Below, piece after piece: positions 8,170-18,400 of a stretch of 32,773 bases of DNA; positions within the stretch are counted from its first letter, which is position 1; the number at the start of each line of letters is the position of its first letter. This stretch comes from Bryobacteraceae bacterium. GTDB lineage: Bacteria > Acidobacteriota > Terriglobia > Bryobacterales > Bryobacteraceae. The stretch is from positions 1 to 32,773 of the forward strand of contig JASIAM010000117.1 in NCBI GenBank assembly GCA_030041985.1, read 5' to 3'. The position numbers were made by a program, and so were the translations under genes. The notes beneath the pieces were generated by a model that was given only the letters and a program-made list of their open reading frames with translations, did no database searches and was not told where the DNA came from.

Positions 8170-10128
8170 ATGCGCCTCTCTTGGTGCTGGTCCCGCCGAT
8201 GGCACTCGATCCTCGCCGCAGGTTTCGCAGTGCCTCTGTGCGGCGCAACTTTCATTGTCTGGAAAGCTTCTCACGCGCGGGAACAGGCAGCCGCTGATCT
8301 TGCCGCAACGCGCCAGCTCGGCTTTCGCCTGCTCCCCGTCAATCGCCAGATTCCGCCCGGCATCGATCTGGTCTCGGCCAATCCCGATTTTCAGGATGCC
8401 GCGATCTTCGATGGGCGCCTGGTGGTGAGCGCTCGCGCCGGCCTGTTCGTTTATGACGCGAGCGGCGCCTTGCTCCACTGGTACCGCGCCGGACTCGAGC
8501 TCCCCTCTGCTGCATTGGGTCCCATGTCTACAGGCCTTGCCGCAGGTTCGGCGCGGCCCGAGTTGTTTATCGCCACGCATGGCGCTGGCGTGCTCGCCTT
8601 CGATGGCAACGCCTTCCGCCAAATCCTCCCCGCGGACCCCGATGCGCGTTCTATCACGGCCGTGCTGGCGCTCGGCTCCGGCCGCCTGCTCATGGGCACT
8701 GAACGGAGAGGTTTGCTGGTTTTCGATGGCCATGTCTTGTCCGCTTTTGCTGACAAATTGAGGTCCGCTCACATCACTGCCCTCGCCGGCTGCGATGGCG
8801 ACCTGTGGATCGGCACGCTTGCGAACGGCGTCTTCCACGATCACTCCGGCGAGTTGGACAATCTGGCCTCCGCTCTGCCCGATCCCCAGGTCCTTTCGTT
8901 GTATGCCGAGCCGGACGCTTTTGAAAACAGCCAGCGTGCCTGGGCCGGTACGCCGCTGGGCGTGGTCGAGTTCCGCGACGGCGCTCGCGCGCGGTCTCTT
9001 GCTGACGGCTTTTTCGCCAAGTCCCTGGCGCGTAGCGCCAGTTCCAACACGCCGCGTACGGGCGACTCGCTTGCCATCGGCACAGAAGATGAAGGAGTAG
9101 TTCAGCTACCCCTTGCCTCCGCCCGCCCCAGCCGTCTGCGTTTGGACACGCAGAACTCTCCCGCTTCCATCACCCGCGTATCGACCCTCTCCGGTGATCT
9201 CTATGCGCTCTCCGCCAGCGCCATCTTCCGTTTCGATCGCTCCGAAAGCGCCTGGCGCTCTGTCGCGGCCATCAGCGCGGCGCTCACGGATCGCAATATT
9301 TCCGCCCTCGCGGCCAGCAATGGACGCCTCTGGGTGGGCTATTTCGATCGCGGACTCGACGTGGCGGAACCGAAGCTCGAACACGCCGCGCATCAGGAAA
9401 GCGACACCTTGTTTTGTATCAATCGCATTCGCTCCGATCCCGATGGCACACGAACCGCCGTCGCCACCGCCAACGGTCTGGCGCTATTCGATGCAGCCGG
9501 CCAAATGCGCCAGGTGATGACCAGTAAAGACGGCCTGCTCTCCGATCAGGTCACTGACGTGGCTTTCCGCGAAGACGGCATGGTGATTGCCACCCCCGCT
9601 GGCCTCTCTTTCGCTGATCGCTCCGGCGTGCGCAGCCTGTATGCTTTTCACGGGCTGGTGAACAATCACGTCTATACCGTTGCCACCTGGAACCGGCAGA
9701 CACTGGCGGGCACTCTGGGCGGCATCTCGCTTCTGGATGACGACATCGTGCGCGCGAATTACACCACCGCCAACTCGCACCTGAAGCACAATTGGATCAC
9801 AGCACTGGTTCGCGCCGGCGACGACTGGCTTGCAGGCACCTACGGCGCAGGCGTCATGCGGCTCGACTCCCAGGGCGAGTGGCATTCCTTCCCCGATCTC
9901 AAAACCGGCTTCATGGTGAACCCCAACGCCATGCTAGTCGCGCAAGGACGCGTCTACGCCGGCAGCCTCAATCAGGGCTTGTTCATTCTCGATCTCGCCT
10001 CCGGCCGATGGACTAATTGGAGCGATGGCCTGCCCTCATTCAACGTTACGGCGCTTGCGGCCGATAGCAACTTCCTCTACATCGGCACGGACAACGGCCT
10101 GGTGCGGGTTTCCCAAGGAGCGCTCTGA
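8170..10128 (+). CDS. Membrane-anchored beta-propeller (two-component-regulator-propeller-like) protein
   Basis: This 652-residue protein has an Arg/Trp-rich N-terminus and one hydrophobic segment (about residues 12-33, HSILAAGFAVPLCGATFIVW), so it is anchored in or exported across the inner membrane. The remainder is a series of short beta-rich units of the type seen in two-component regulator propellers, for example KDGLLSDQVTDVAF, HGLVNNHVYTVAT and DGLPSFNVTALAAD, each followed by a phrase such as LYIGTDNGLVRV. Propellers of this kind usually sense ligands or hold partners outside the membrane. No kinase or output domain follows, unlike hybrid sensor kinases. The ATG at 8170 has GGAG upstream. 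Its stop overlaps the next start as TGATG, indicating translational coupling to the VIT/vWA gene. Confidence 0.8.
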   Translation: MRLSWCWSRRWHSILAAGFAVPLCGATFIVWKASHAREQAAADLAATRQLGFRLLPVNRQIPPGIDLVSANPDFQDAAIFDGRLVVSARAGLFVYDASGALLHWYRAGLELPSAALGPMSTGLAAGSARPELFIATHGAGVLAFDGNAFRQILPADPDARSITAVLALGSGRLLMGTERRGLLVFDGHVLSAFADKLRSAHITALAGCDGDLWIGTLANGVFHDHSGELDNLASALPDPQVLSLYAEPDAFENSQRAWAGTPLGVVEFRDGARARSLADGFFAKSLARSASSNTPRTGDSLAIGTEDEGVVQLPLASARPSRLRLDTQNSPASITRVSTLSGDLYALSASAIFRFDRSESAWRSVAAISAALTDRNISALAASNGRLWVGYFDRGLDVAEPKLEHAAHQESDTLFCINRIRSDPDGTRTAVATANGLALFDAAGQMRQVMTSKDGLLSDQVTDVAFREDGMVIATPAGLSFADRSGVRSLYAFHGLVNNHVYTVATWNRQTLAGTLGGISLLDDDIVRANYTTANSHLKHNWITALVRAGDDWLAGTYGAGVMRLDSQGEWHSFPDLKTGFMVNPNAMLVAQGRVYAGSLNQGLFILDLASGRWTNWSDGLPSFNVTALAADSNFLYIGTDNGLVRVSQGAL

Positions 10129-12449
10129 TGAGCATCGCGCTACTGCCTTTCCGTGCCGCATCGTTTGTCGTCTGTGCCGCATCGCTTGCCTTCGCCAACG
10201 CGGGCGTGCTTCTGCCCGGCGATAAAGAGCAGCCCGATCCCGCAATCTTTTCGCTGAATGAAATGACCGTCGAGATCGTCATCGATAACGGCACGGCCCG
10301 CGTCCAGATCCATCAGATCTTCGAAAACCACACGGCCCTTCCACAGGAAGGCACTTACCGCTTCGCGCTCCCCGCCAAGGCCACCATTTCCGATTTCGCC
10401 GTGTGGGAAGATGTCACACGCATCCCCGGTGTGATTCTGGAACGCCGCCGCGCTGGCGAAATCTACGAGGAGTCCAAAGCGGAGGCCATCGATCCCGGGC
10501 TGTTACAAATGGGCGAGCGCGATGCCGATGAAGCCAGCCGCAGCCAGGAATTCTCCGCCAAAATCGTTCCCATCCCCGCGTTCGGCACCAAGCGCATCGA
10601 AATCGAATACCAGCATCCCGTAGCTGTCGAGAATTATCAATCCGAATTGGTGGTCCCGCTCAAGCCCGATCTGTATGGGGTGCAAACGGCTGGACACCTC
10701 TCCGTCACCTTCGAGCTGCGCTCCGGGCATCCGCTCGCGGACTTCCGCGCCATGGCCAAATCCTATCCACTCCAAATTCGCGAGCGAACGCCCAACCTCG
10801 TGAAAGCCGATTTTTTCGCCGATAACATCCCGCTACGAGAGGATCTGGCCGTTCGCTACACGCTCGACCCCGCGGCTGCCGATACCTTGCGCGTGATCAC
10901 CGAACGCGAGGCGCCGCAGGAACCGGGCTTCTTCCAAGCCGCGGCCCTTTTGCGCGGCGGAACCCCGCAGCCACAAGCTCCCCAGGCCACACGCACGATC
11001 GTGCTGCTGTTCGACAATTCCCTGTCCATGCAATGGGACAAGCTGGAGCGCGCGTTTGCCGCTTGCGAAGCCGCGCTGCGCCGTTTGAAACCGCCCGATT
11101 CCTTCAACGTCCTCTTATTCAATTCCGAAGTGACCGCATTCGCGCCGCAACCGCGCCCGGCGATCCCTCAGAATATCGAGCAGGCGCTCGATTTCATTCG
11201 CAACAGCCGGATTCGCGGCGGCACCGATCTGCAAAAAGCGCTGGGCGCAGCCCTCACGCAGTCCACCTCGGGCGACCCCTACCTGCTCCTCATCAGCGAT
11301 GGCGGCGCGACTGAAGGCGCAGTGCAGAATGCAAAGCTCGCCGCATGGTATACCGCCGAGTGGCGCAAACATCCGCTCGCGAAACGGCCGCGCACCCTGG
11401 TCTTCGGTGTGGGCGATGATGCCAATCAACCGCTGCTCAAAATGCTCGCCGCAAACAATGGCTTCTTCGAATGGGTCCGCTCGACCGAACCGATCGAGTT
11501 CAAGCTCAACGCCTTTCTGGATAAGATCGGCCGCGAGCCGGTGAAGAATCTCGGCCTGACTCTCACGCCCGCCGCCGATTTCGATCTGGTGTATCCGCTC
11601 GAAGACGTGCGTTTCCCAGGATCTGTGGCCTCCTGGGCCGGCCGTTACAAAAAGCCCCTGGCCGATGCAGCCTTCACCGTGCGCGGCGTGTCCGGCCGCT
11701 CGCCGCTCTCGATCTCCACCAAAGCAGCTCTGCCCGAAACCTCCGCGGACCACCCCTACCTTCCGCGCACCTGGGCCAAAGCACGCGTGGATGCCTTGCT
11801 CGAAAAAATCGAGCGCGATGGGGAAGACCGCGCCTCGATTGATGAAATCATCCGCCTCTCCAAGCAGTACAAATTTGTAACGCCCTACACTTCGTTTCTG
11901 GCCGTACCGCGCGCTTTGCTGCGCCCCCGCGTCATTCGCCCCGGAGATCCCGTGCTACGCGTCAAGACGGACGAATCCATCGTCTCGGTCATTGCCTTGT
12001 TCCCCTTCGGTCTTATCAAGCCCTTGCGGTATCTGCAAGCCGAGAACACCTGGCAGGCGCGCTTCCTCGCCCCCGCCGATCTCGCCGATGGCGCCTATCA
12101 AGTCCGGCTGATTCTGCGCGATCACGATGGCCAGGTGTACCGCGAAACAAAGAGCTTTGTAATTGCAAGCAAAATTCCCACGGTACGCGCCCGCCTGGAT
12201 AGGGCACGCGTCCGCCCCGGAGACACCGTGCGCATCGCGGCCGAGGTTTCTTCCAACGCGCGCACCATTACCGCGCGCCTCTACGGAACACTGCCCATTC
12301 AACTTCACTGGAACAGCGCCGCCCGCGCCAACATCGGAGATCTTGATGTGCCTCCGAATCTGCAGCCCGGCAAATACGCCATTCACATTACCGCCGAAGA
12401 TATCGCGCACAACATCGGCACCGAGGAGGTTTCCCTTGAAGTCTGGTAA
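10128..12449 (+). CDS. VIT and von Willebrand factor A domain protein
   Basis: This 773-residue exported protein starts with a signal peptide (about residues 1-24, ending AFANA). A VIT domain follows (about 35-175), with the typical VEIVIDNGTARVQIHQIFEN and a YRFALP segment. The vWA domain begins near residue 290; its metal-binding MIDAS motif is D296-N-S298-L-S300 and a GGTDL motif supplies the threonine. After about 470 come a helical stretch and two likely immunoglobulin-like beta domains at the C-terminus, ending in IGTEEVSLEVW. VIT+vWA proteins in bacteria are extracytoplasmic and are thought to bind proteins, but few have a proven role. It overlaps the propeller gene by one base and the TPR gene by 14 bases. 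Confidence 0.88.
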   Translation: MSIALLPFRAASFVVCAASLAFANAGVLLPGDKEQPDPAIFSLNEMTVEIVIDNGTARVQIHQIFENHTALPQEGTYRFALPAKATISDFAVWEDVTRIPGVILERRRAGEIYEESKAEAIDPGLLQMGERDADEASRSQEFSAKIVPIPAFGTKRIEIEYQHPVAVENYQSELVVPLKPDLYGVQTAGHLSVTFELRSGHPLADFRAMAKSYPLQIRERTPNLVKADFFADNIPLREDLAVRYTLDPAAADTLRVITEREAPQEPGFFQAAALLRGGTPQPQAPQATRTIVLLFDNSLSMQWDKLERAFAACEAALRRLKPPDSFNVLLFNSEVTAFAPQPRPAIPQNIEQALDFIRNSRIRGGTDLQKALGAALTQSTSGDPYLLLISDGGATEGAVQNAKLAAWYTAEWRKHPLAKRPRTLVFGVGDDANQPLLKMLAANNGFFEWVRSTEPIEFKLNAFLDKIGREPVKNLGLTLTPAADFDLVYPLEDVRFPGSVASWAGRYKKPLADAAFTVRGVSGRSPLSISTKAALPETSADHPYLPRTWAKARVDALLEKIERDGEDRASIDEIIRLSKQYKFVTPYTSFLAVPRALLRPRVIRPGDPVLRVKTDESIVSVIALFPFGLIKPLRYLQAENTWQARFLAPADLADGAYQVRLILRDHDGQVYRETKSFVIASKIPTVRARLDRARVRPGDTVRIAAEVSSNARTITARLYGTLPIQLHWNSAARANIGDLDVPPNLQPGKYAIHITAEDIAHNIGTEEVSLEVW

Positions 12450-15400
12450 ACACGGTGCGGCCGCACTGGGAGCCGTCCTCTTCGCCGCCGCCGTCCTGCA
12501 TAGTCAGGTTCCTTCGTGGGCCGAACGCGTGCCCGCAGGTGCCATGCTCCGCGCTCTGTTTCGCAGCGTTCCCATGCCGGGAGGCGCAGTTTTCATCCGC
12601 CGTCCGCCCGTCGAAACGCGCCACGAGATCACTGGCCTGATTGCATCCCAGCCGCGCGGTGCTGAACTTTACCGCGCCCGCGCCGAGGAAGACGAGCTGG
12701 CGCTCGATTTCGCGGCTGCCGAGGCCGACTGGAAAACCTACGCTCAAGACGCGAGCAATGCCTACCAGGCCCAAGTCGAGCTTGCCGATTTTTATCATCG
12801 CCGCATACGCCCGCGCGATGAAGTGGTGGCACTCACCGCGGCAGCGCAAGCGAAAGACGATCCTCTGAAGCCCGCCACCGCGCAGCGGGCCTGGCAGGCA
12901 TTCGAACGCATGGCATCGGTAATCGAAGGTGATGGGCTTCCCGTGTTCACGGCCATTTCGGTGTATCGCACCTGGGCTGCGCGCTATCCCAATGAACCGC
13001 AGGCCGGGCAGCGCCTCGTTACGTATCTAATCGATCACCGCCAGTTCGCTGCCGCCGAACGCGAAATTTCCCGCTACGCCGCAACTTTCCATGACGGCTT
13101 GTACGCCGTTAGGGAGCGTGCCGAGTTGGAGTTGCGCCGCGGCTTGCCCGATGCCGCCATCCGCGTCTACGATGCCGCGTTTCAACCCCTCTGGCCCGAT
13201 GACATGGCCGCTGCCTATTTCAAGCTGCTCGAAGATCAGGGCCAACTGCGCGAATTCGTGGGCAACGCGCGTACCGCGCTTGCCGCCAACCCCACAGATC
13301 TGAACGCGGCCGCGCGCCTGTATCACTACTTCCATTCGCAAAACAACACCGCCGCCGCCCGGCGCGTGCTGCTCGAATATCGCGCTGCCAAAGACTCACG
13401 CAAAGAAGTCTGGAGCGCGAGCGATCTGGAGACGATCGCGCAATTATTCGCGCTTCTGCCCGACGTCAACGAAGCCGCCCGCGCTTACTATGCCCTCTAC
13501 AGCGTGCCGCCGTCCTCGGGAGAGCACGTCCAACGCGCGCTCGCCGGCATAGCCAATTTGCTACTGAACTCTTCCTCCGCCCCCATCGCGTTCGGTTCGG
13601 GCGATCTGTCCTTTTACAAAGACATCGCCACTATCGACCTCTCTCCCGGGTTCCTGAACGGCATCCTTTCTCTGCTATTCAACGGCACCGGGCCACGCTC
13701 GCAATATCTGCAACAGAACCAGAAGGCGCTGGCGTGGTTTCATCAGGCCGCCGCCAGCCAGGTAGTGGCGCTTCTCGAACAGCGATTCCCCAACTCCGCG
13801 TACCGTGATGGCCTGCGCGCCCGGCTCATTTCCGCGTACGCTGCTTATGGCGACGACGATGAAGTCATTCGCGCCGGCCGCGCTTATTTGCGGGCCTTTC
13901 CCCGGTCCGCAAACCGCTTGAGTGTAGCCCTCGAAATGGCCGACGCGCTCGCGCGGAAAAATCAGGTCTCGGAAGAGTTCGCCCTCTATGATCAGTTCCT
14001 CCGGGAACTGGCGTCGCAGGCTTCCGGTGTGCCGATCGGCGGGGGCATCGTCAAAGGAGAAGCTCAGGCCCGTTCGCCCGATTATGTTCGCGTGCTCGAT
14101 CGCTACCTCTCGCGCCTGGTTGCCAGTAACCGCATCGTGGATGCCCTGCAGGTGTATCGGACCGAGCTCGATCGCAACTCCAACGATCCCGGTTTGTATG
14201 AACGCCTGGCCGCCTTCCTCGAGCAGCACGGCGCGGCGAGCGATGTGGCTGCTATCTATACCCGCGCCATCGCCAAATTTCCCGATCGCTCCTGGTATCA
14301 CAAACTCGCGCGCTGGTATCTGCGCACGCGCCAAGCGAGCGAATTTGAAGCCATCAGCCGGCGCGTAGTTTCCATTTTCTCGGGAACCGAACTGGAGCAG
14401 TACTTCGCCGAAGTGGTTTCCCAGACCGCGCCCGATGCGGCACTCTACCGCCAACTGAACCTCTACGCACACCAGCGCTTTCCCCAGGACTTGGTATTTG
14501 TGCGCAACCTGATGGCGGTTTACGCCCGCAAAGAAACCTACGACGCCGCTGCTTCCGGCCGTCTTCTGCGCGAGTATTGGTTCTACGATCCATCCCTGCG
14601 CACACAGTTTTTCGCCGGATTAGCACGCCAGCGGCGCCTCTATACCGAACTGGCCGCGGTGCGCAAGGCCAATCCCGATATCGTTGCCGGGCGCTTCGAC
14701 CGCGTAGCCGCCGCCAATCCCGCCGCCGCCCAGTTCGCCGCCGAAGCCGAAGGCTGGCTGTCGCATTTCGAAGCCGCAGCCCCGGCCGCTCGCGCGCTGG
14801 CCACAGCCTATCCCGGCAACCGCGAATACACGGGGCGGGCCGCTTCGCTCTACCGGTCGCTAGCCGCCTACGATTCGAGCAACACGGAAATAGCAGCCAC
14901 TCTCGCCCAATCCGAGTACCAGGCCCAGCCGCGCGATGCCGAGGGGCTCGCCAAAATCGGCGACATTTACGCCGACCGGCGCGACTACGCGCGCGCCCGT
15001 CCCTTCTGGAACCGCATGCCGGATGCCCAGCCCGGCAAAGCCGAAGCCTACCTCGACGCAGCCACCGTCTTCTGGGACTATTACCTGTACAACGATGCGC
15101 TCCACATGATTCGGACCGCGCGGAAAAAATTCGCGCAGCCCGCTCTCTTCGCATATCAGGAAGGCGCTATCGACGAAAACCTCCGTGATTACCGCGCTGC
15201 CGTGGACGCTTATGTGACTGGTGCAATCGCGGGGGACATGCAATCAGAAAGCCGTCTGATTCACCTTGCCGCGCGAACCCAAACGCGCGACCTGGTGGAA
15301 CGCGCCACAGCGCAAGCCGTCTCTACGGACTCCGCCTGGCCTGCCTTGTCCGTGCGCATCGCCGTCCTCGAAGCCCAGCGGCGTCGCCCCGAGTTGCAAT

Positions 15401-18400
15401 CCCTTCTCGAGTCGCGCATCCCCGTGGAGAGCTCGGCCGCCGATCTGAACCGTATCGCAGAAGCTGCCGCCCGCAATGGCTTCGATACAGTGCAGGAAGG
15501 CGCTACCGAGCGATTAGTCGCCATCACCAACGATCCGGTCGACAAAATGCGGCTGACGCTCGACCTCGCCCGCCTTTACGAATCGAAAAAAGACCTCGTC
15601 CGCGCCGGGGCAACGGTTGACGCTCTCTACCGCGCCAACCCGGCAATCCTTGGAGTAGTCCGCGGCGCGGTCGATTTCCATGTCCGCAATCAGCAATATG
15701 CTGCAGCCATCGCCATCCTGCTCGAGGCCGCCGGGCGCGCCCGTCCCGACTACGCCGGCCAGTTCACTCTCGAAGCCGCGCACACCGCCACCGATGCCGG
15801 CGAGTTCAATCAGGCCCGCTCCATCCTCGGCGGCTTGCTCGCAGCCGATCCCTACCGTCCCGAATACCTCTCTGCCATGGCCGACACCTATCTGCGCGCG
15901 CAGGACGACCGCGGATTTCGCGATTACCAGCTCTATGCCATCGGCCGCATGAAGCAGTCCGGTTTGCCTCCTGCCACCGAGACAGCCGCAATTGCCGGCA
16001 TGCGCCGCAGCCTCATTCCCGTCCTCACGCGCATGGGCGATTTCGCGGGCGCAACCGAGCAGTACATCGAAGTCTTGAACCGCTACCCCGAGGACGAAAC
16101 GCTAACCAAGGAAGCCGCCTCCTACGCCGTCGCTCACAACCGCACCGCGCAACTGGTGAGTTTCTACCGGCAAACCATCAACAACGCCCCGCGCGATTAT
16201 CGCTGGCCCATTGTGCTCGGACGGATCGAAACAGTTGCCGAGAATTACCCCGCTGCCATCGATGCCTACGAACAGGCTTTGAAAGCGCGGCCCGACCGGC
16301 CCGACGTGCTTCAGGCCAAGGCGGGGCTGGAAGAGCGCCTGTTGCGTTTCCCCGAAGCCACAGCCAGTTACCGCCGGTTATACGACCTCACCTACCGCGA
16401 CCCGCAATGGCTCACCAAAGTAGCTGAGCTCGAAGCCAGGCAGGGCCAGTCACAGCAAGCCGTTCGCGATTTGCAAGCTGCCATCATCGGTGCACGCAGC
16501 GAGACCACCGAAGCCGACTTCTCGATCGCCGGCTACCTGGAATCGTGGCATCTGTTACGCGATGCCGTCAGCTTTGCGGATCGTGGCGCGCGTCTGGCAA
16601 GCAAGCTCGAAGGCGATGACCTGATAACGTATACGCGCATCCTGATGCTCGCCCGGCGCGCGGACGACGTCCTTAGTGGGGTCAGGGCTTCGGCTCTGCC
16701 GCAGGGCTTCGGCCCGGCGTCTACCGCCGGAGAAATCGTCGCCACCTACTACACGCCCGAAGAGAAGGTGCGCTTCGAACAGGCCCTCGTCGCGAAAGCC
16801 GCCAGTATGCAACGCGTCGAACGGGATCAGCTTCTGCTGCCGCTCGTCTCCTCCGCCGGGCTCGCAGACCTGGAATCGCGCTGGCGCTACGAGTCCATGG
16901 CGGCCACTCGAATCGTCGATCCCCGATTCGTCGAACTCGAATCCGCGCGCGCCACCTACGGCGATCTGGGCCGCCAGTTGGAACAATTCGCTGCGCAGAA
17001 CGCCGGGCGCGAAGCGCAGTCGGGCGCATTCAATGCGGCCGCCCAAGCATATTTCGACGATAACGATTCGGGTGGCCTGTCGCGCGTGCTACGCAGTGGT
17101 CTGGCTTCCGGACCTCAGCTCGATCGTTACTTCGCGCAGCTCGCCGCGGGCCGGCCGCAGGAATTGATGGACATTATCCGCACTACGCGGTTCCGCACCG
17201 TAGCCGATCGCGCCATTGAGGCCGCAATCGCCACTGACCATCCCGATTTGGCAATCGCCGCCTTGCGCGAGAGCGGACGTTCCCTCGGCCCTCTCTGGAC
17301 CAATGCCTATACGGCCCTGACCGGTGTGTATTTCGACGACCGCAGCGCCCCCGTCGCCAATGCGTTTACGGGCATTCTCGATACGCGCACCATCGGTGAG
17401 CGCCTGCGGACGCCGCCCGCTCGCGATCAAATGCTGACGGGACCGGTGTGGTTCTACTACGCTGCGCGATTCGGTGAGTACCTCGAGCGCGCCTCGAATG
17501 CCGATGCCCAAATATATCTGCCGGCATCGCTCGAAGAAGCTCCCGGCAATGCCAACGCCTACCTCGCCCTGGGAGATTTTTACGCGCAGGCTGGACAATC
17601 GGCCAAGGCCATCGCGTCCTACGAAGCCATGCTCCAGTTTGATCGCGATCGCGGCGATGCTTACGATCACCAGGCGCGTGTGCTGTGGACCCAAGGGCGG
17701 CGCGCCGATGCCATCGCCCAATGGCATTACGCCTTCGCTGCTTTCTTGCGCGTCGAAACCCGCGGCGTTCGCGTGCCCGACGCTTTCTGGCGTCAGTTCG
17801 CCGAGACCGTTACCGATCTTGGCCAGCGGCGCGTCCTCGCCGATTTGCGTCTGGATATCGAAAATCTGCTCCGGCAGTACATCCGCATCAACGGCGATTA
17901 CCGCCTCGCCGAATTGCTCGAGGCCACGGCGCGCGCTTCGCTCAATTCCGGCGACGGCTTGGACTGGCTGCTCGCGCTGGCTCGCGCTACCGATTCGAGC
18001 GACCAGGTGATTTTCGCGGTCATGCGCCTTCCCAACTTGACCGCTGCGCAACGCATCAGCCTGCGGCGCGCGGAAGTCACAATCGCCGCCGAACGGGCCA
18101 GCGCCGCCTATGGCCCGCAGCGCGAATACCTGGAGGGCAACGAGGTGGCCCAGCGCGTTCAGTTGATTTCTCTCCTGCTCGACGCGGGTGATGTAACCGC
18201 AGCGACGGCGGAGTGGCAGAACATCCCGCAGGCATTCAAAGACGAGACCAATCCCAACCGCCGCATGTTGGACGAGGTGGAGATCCGCCTGGTCGCGAAA
18301 ACGGGGACGCTCTATCGCTTGCTCGAACGCTATCGGGCAAAGCCGGACGCAGCGCCTCCCCAATCTCTTCTGAGCGACATCGCACTTCGCCTTCGCCAGA

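Noticed and set aside
7936-8844. A 302-codon minus-strand open frame overlapping the propeller gene start
   Set aside because: The protein looks like low-complexity high-GC antisense sequence, while the plus strand shows a good start, anchor and propeller repeats.
12163-12435. An extended N-terminus of the TPR protein from 12163
   Set aside because: It would lie wholly inside the VIT/vWA gene in another frame; the TTG at 12436 has GGAGG at a proper distance and begins a signal peptide.
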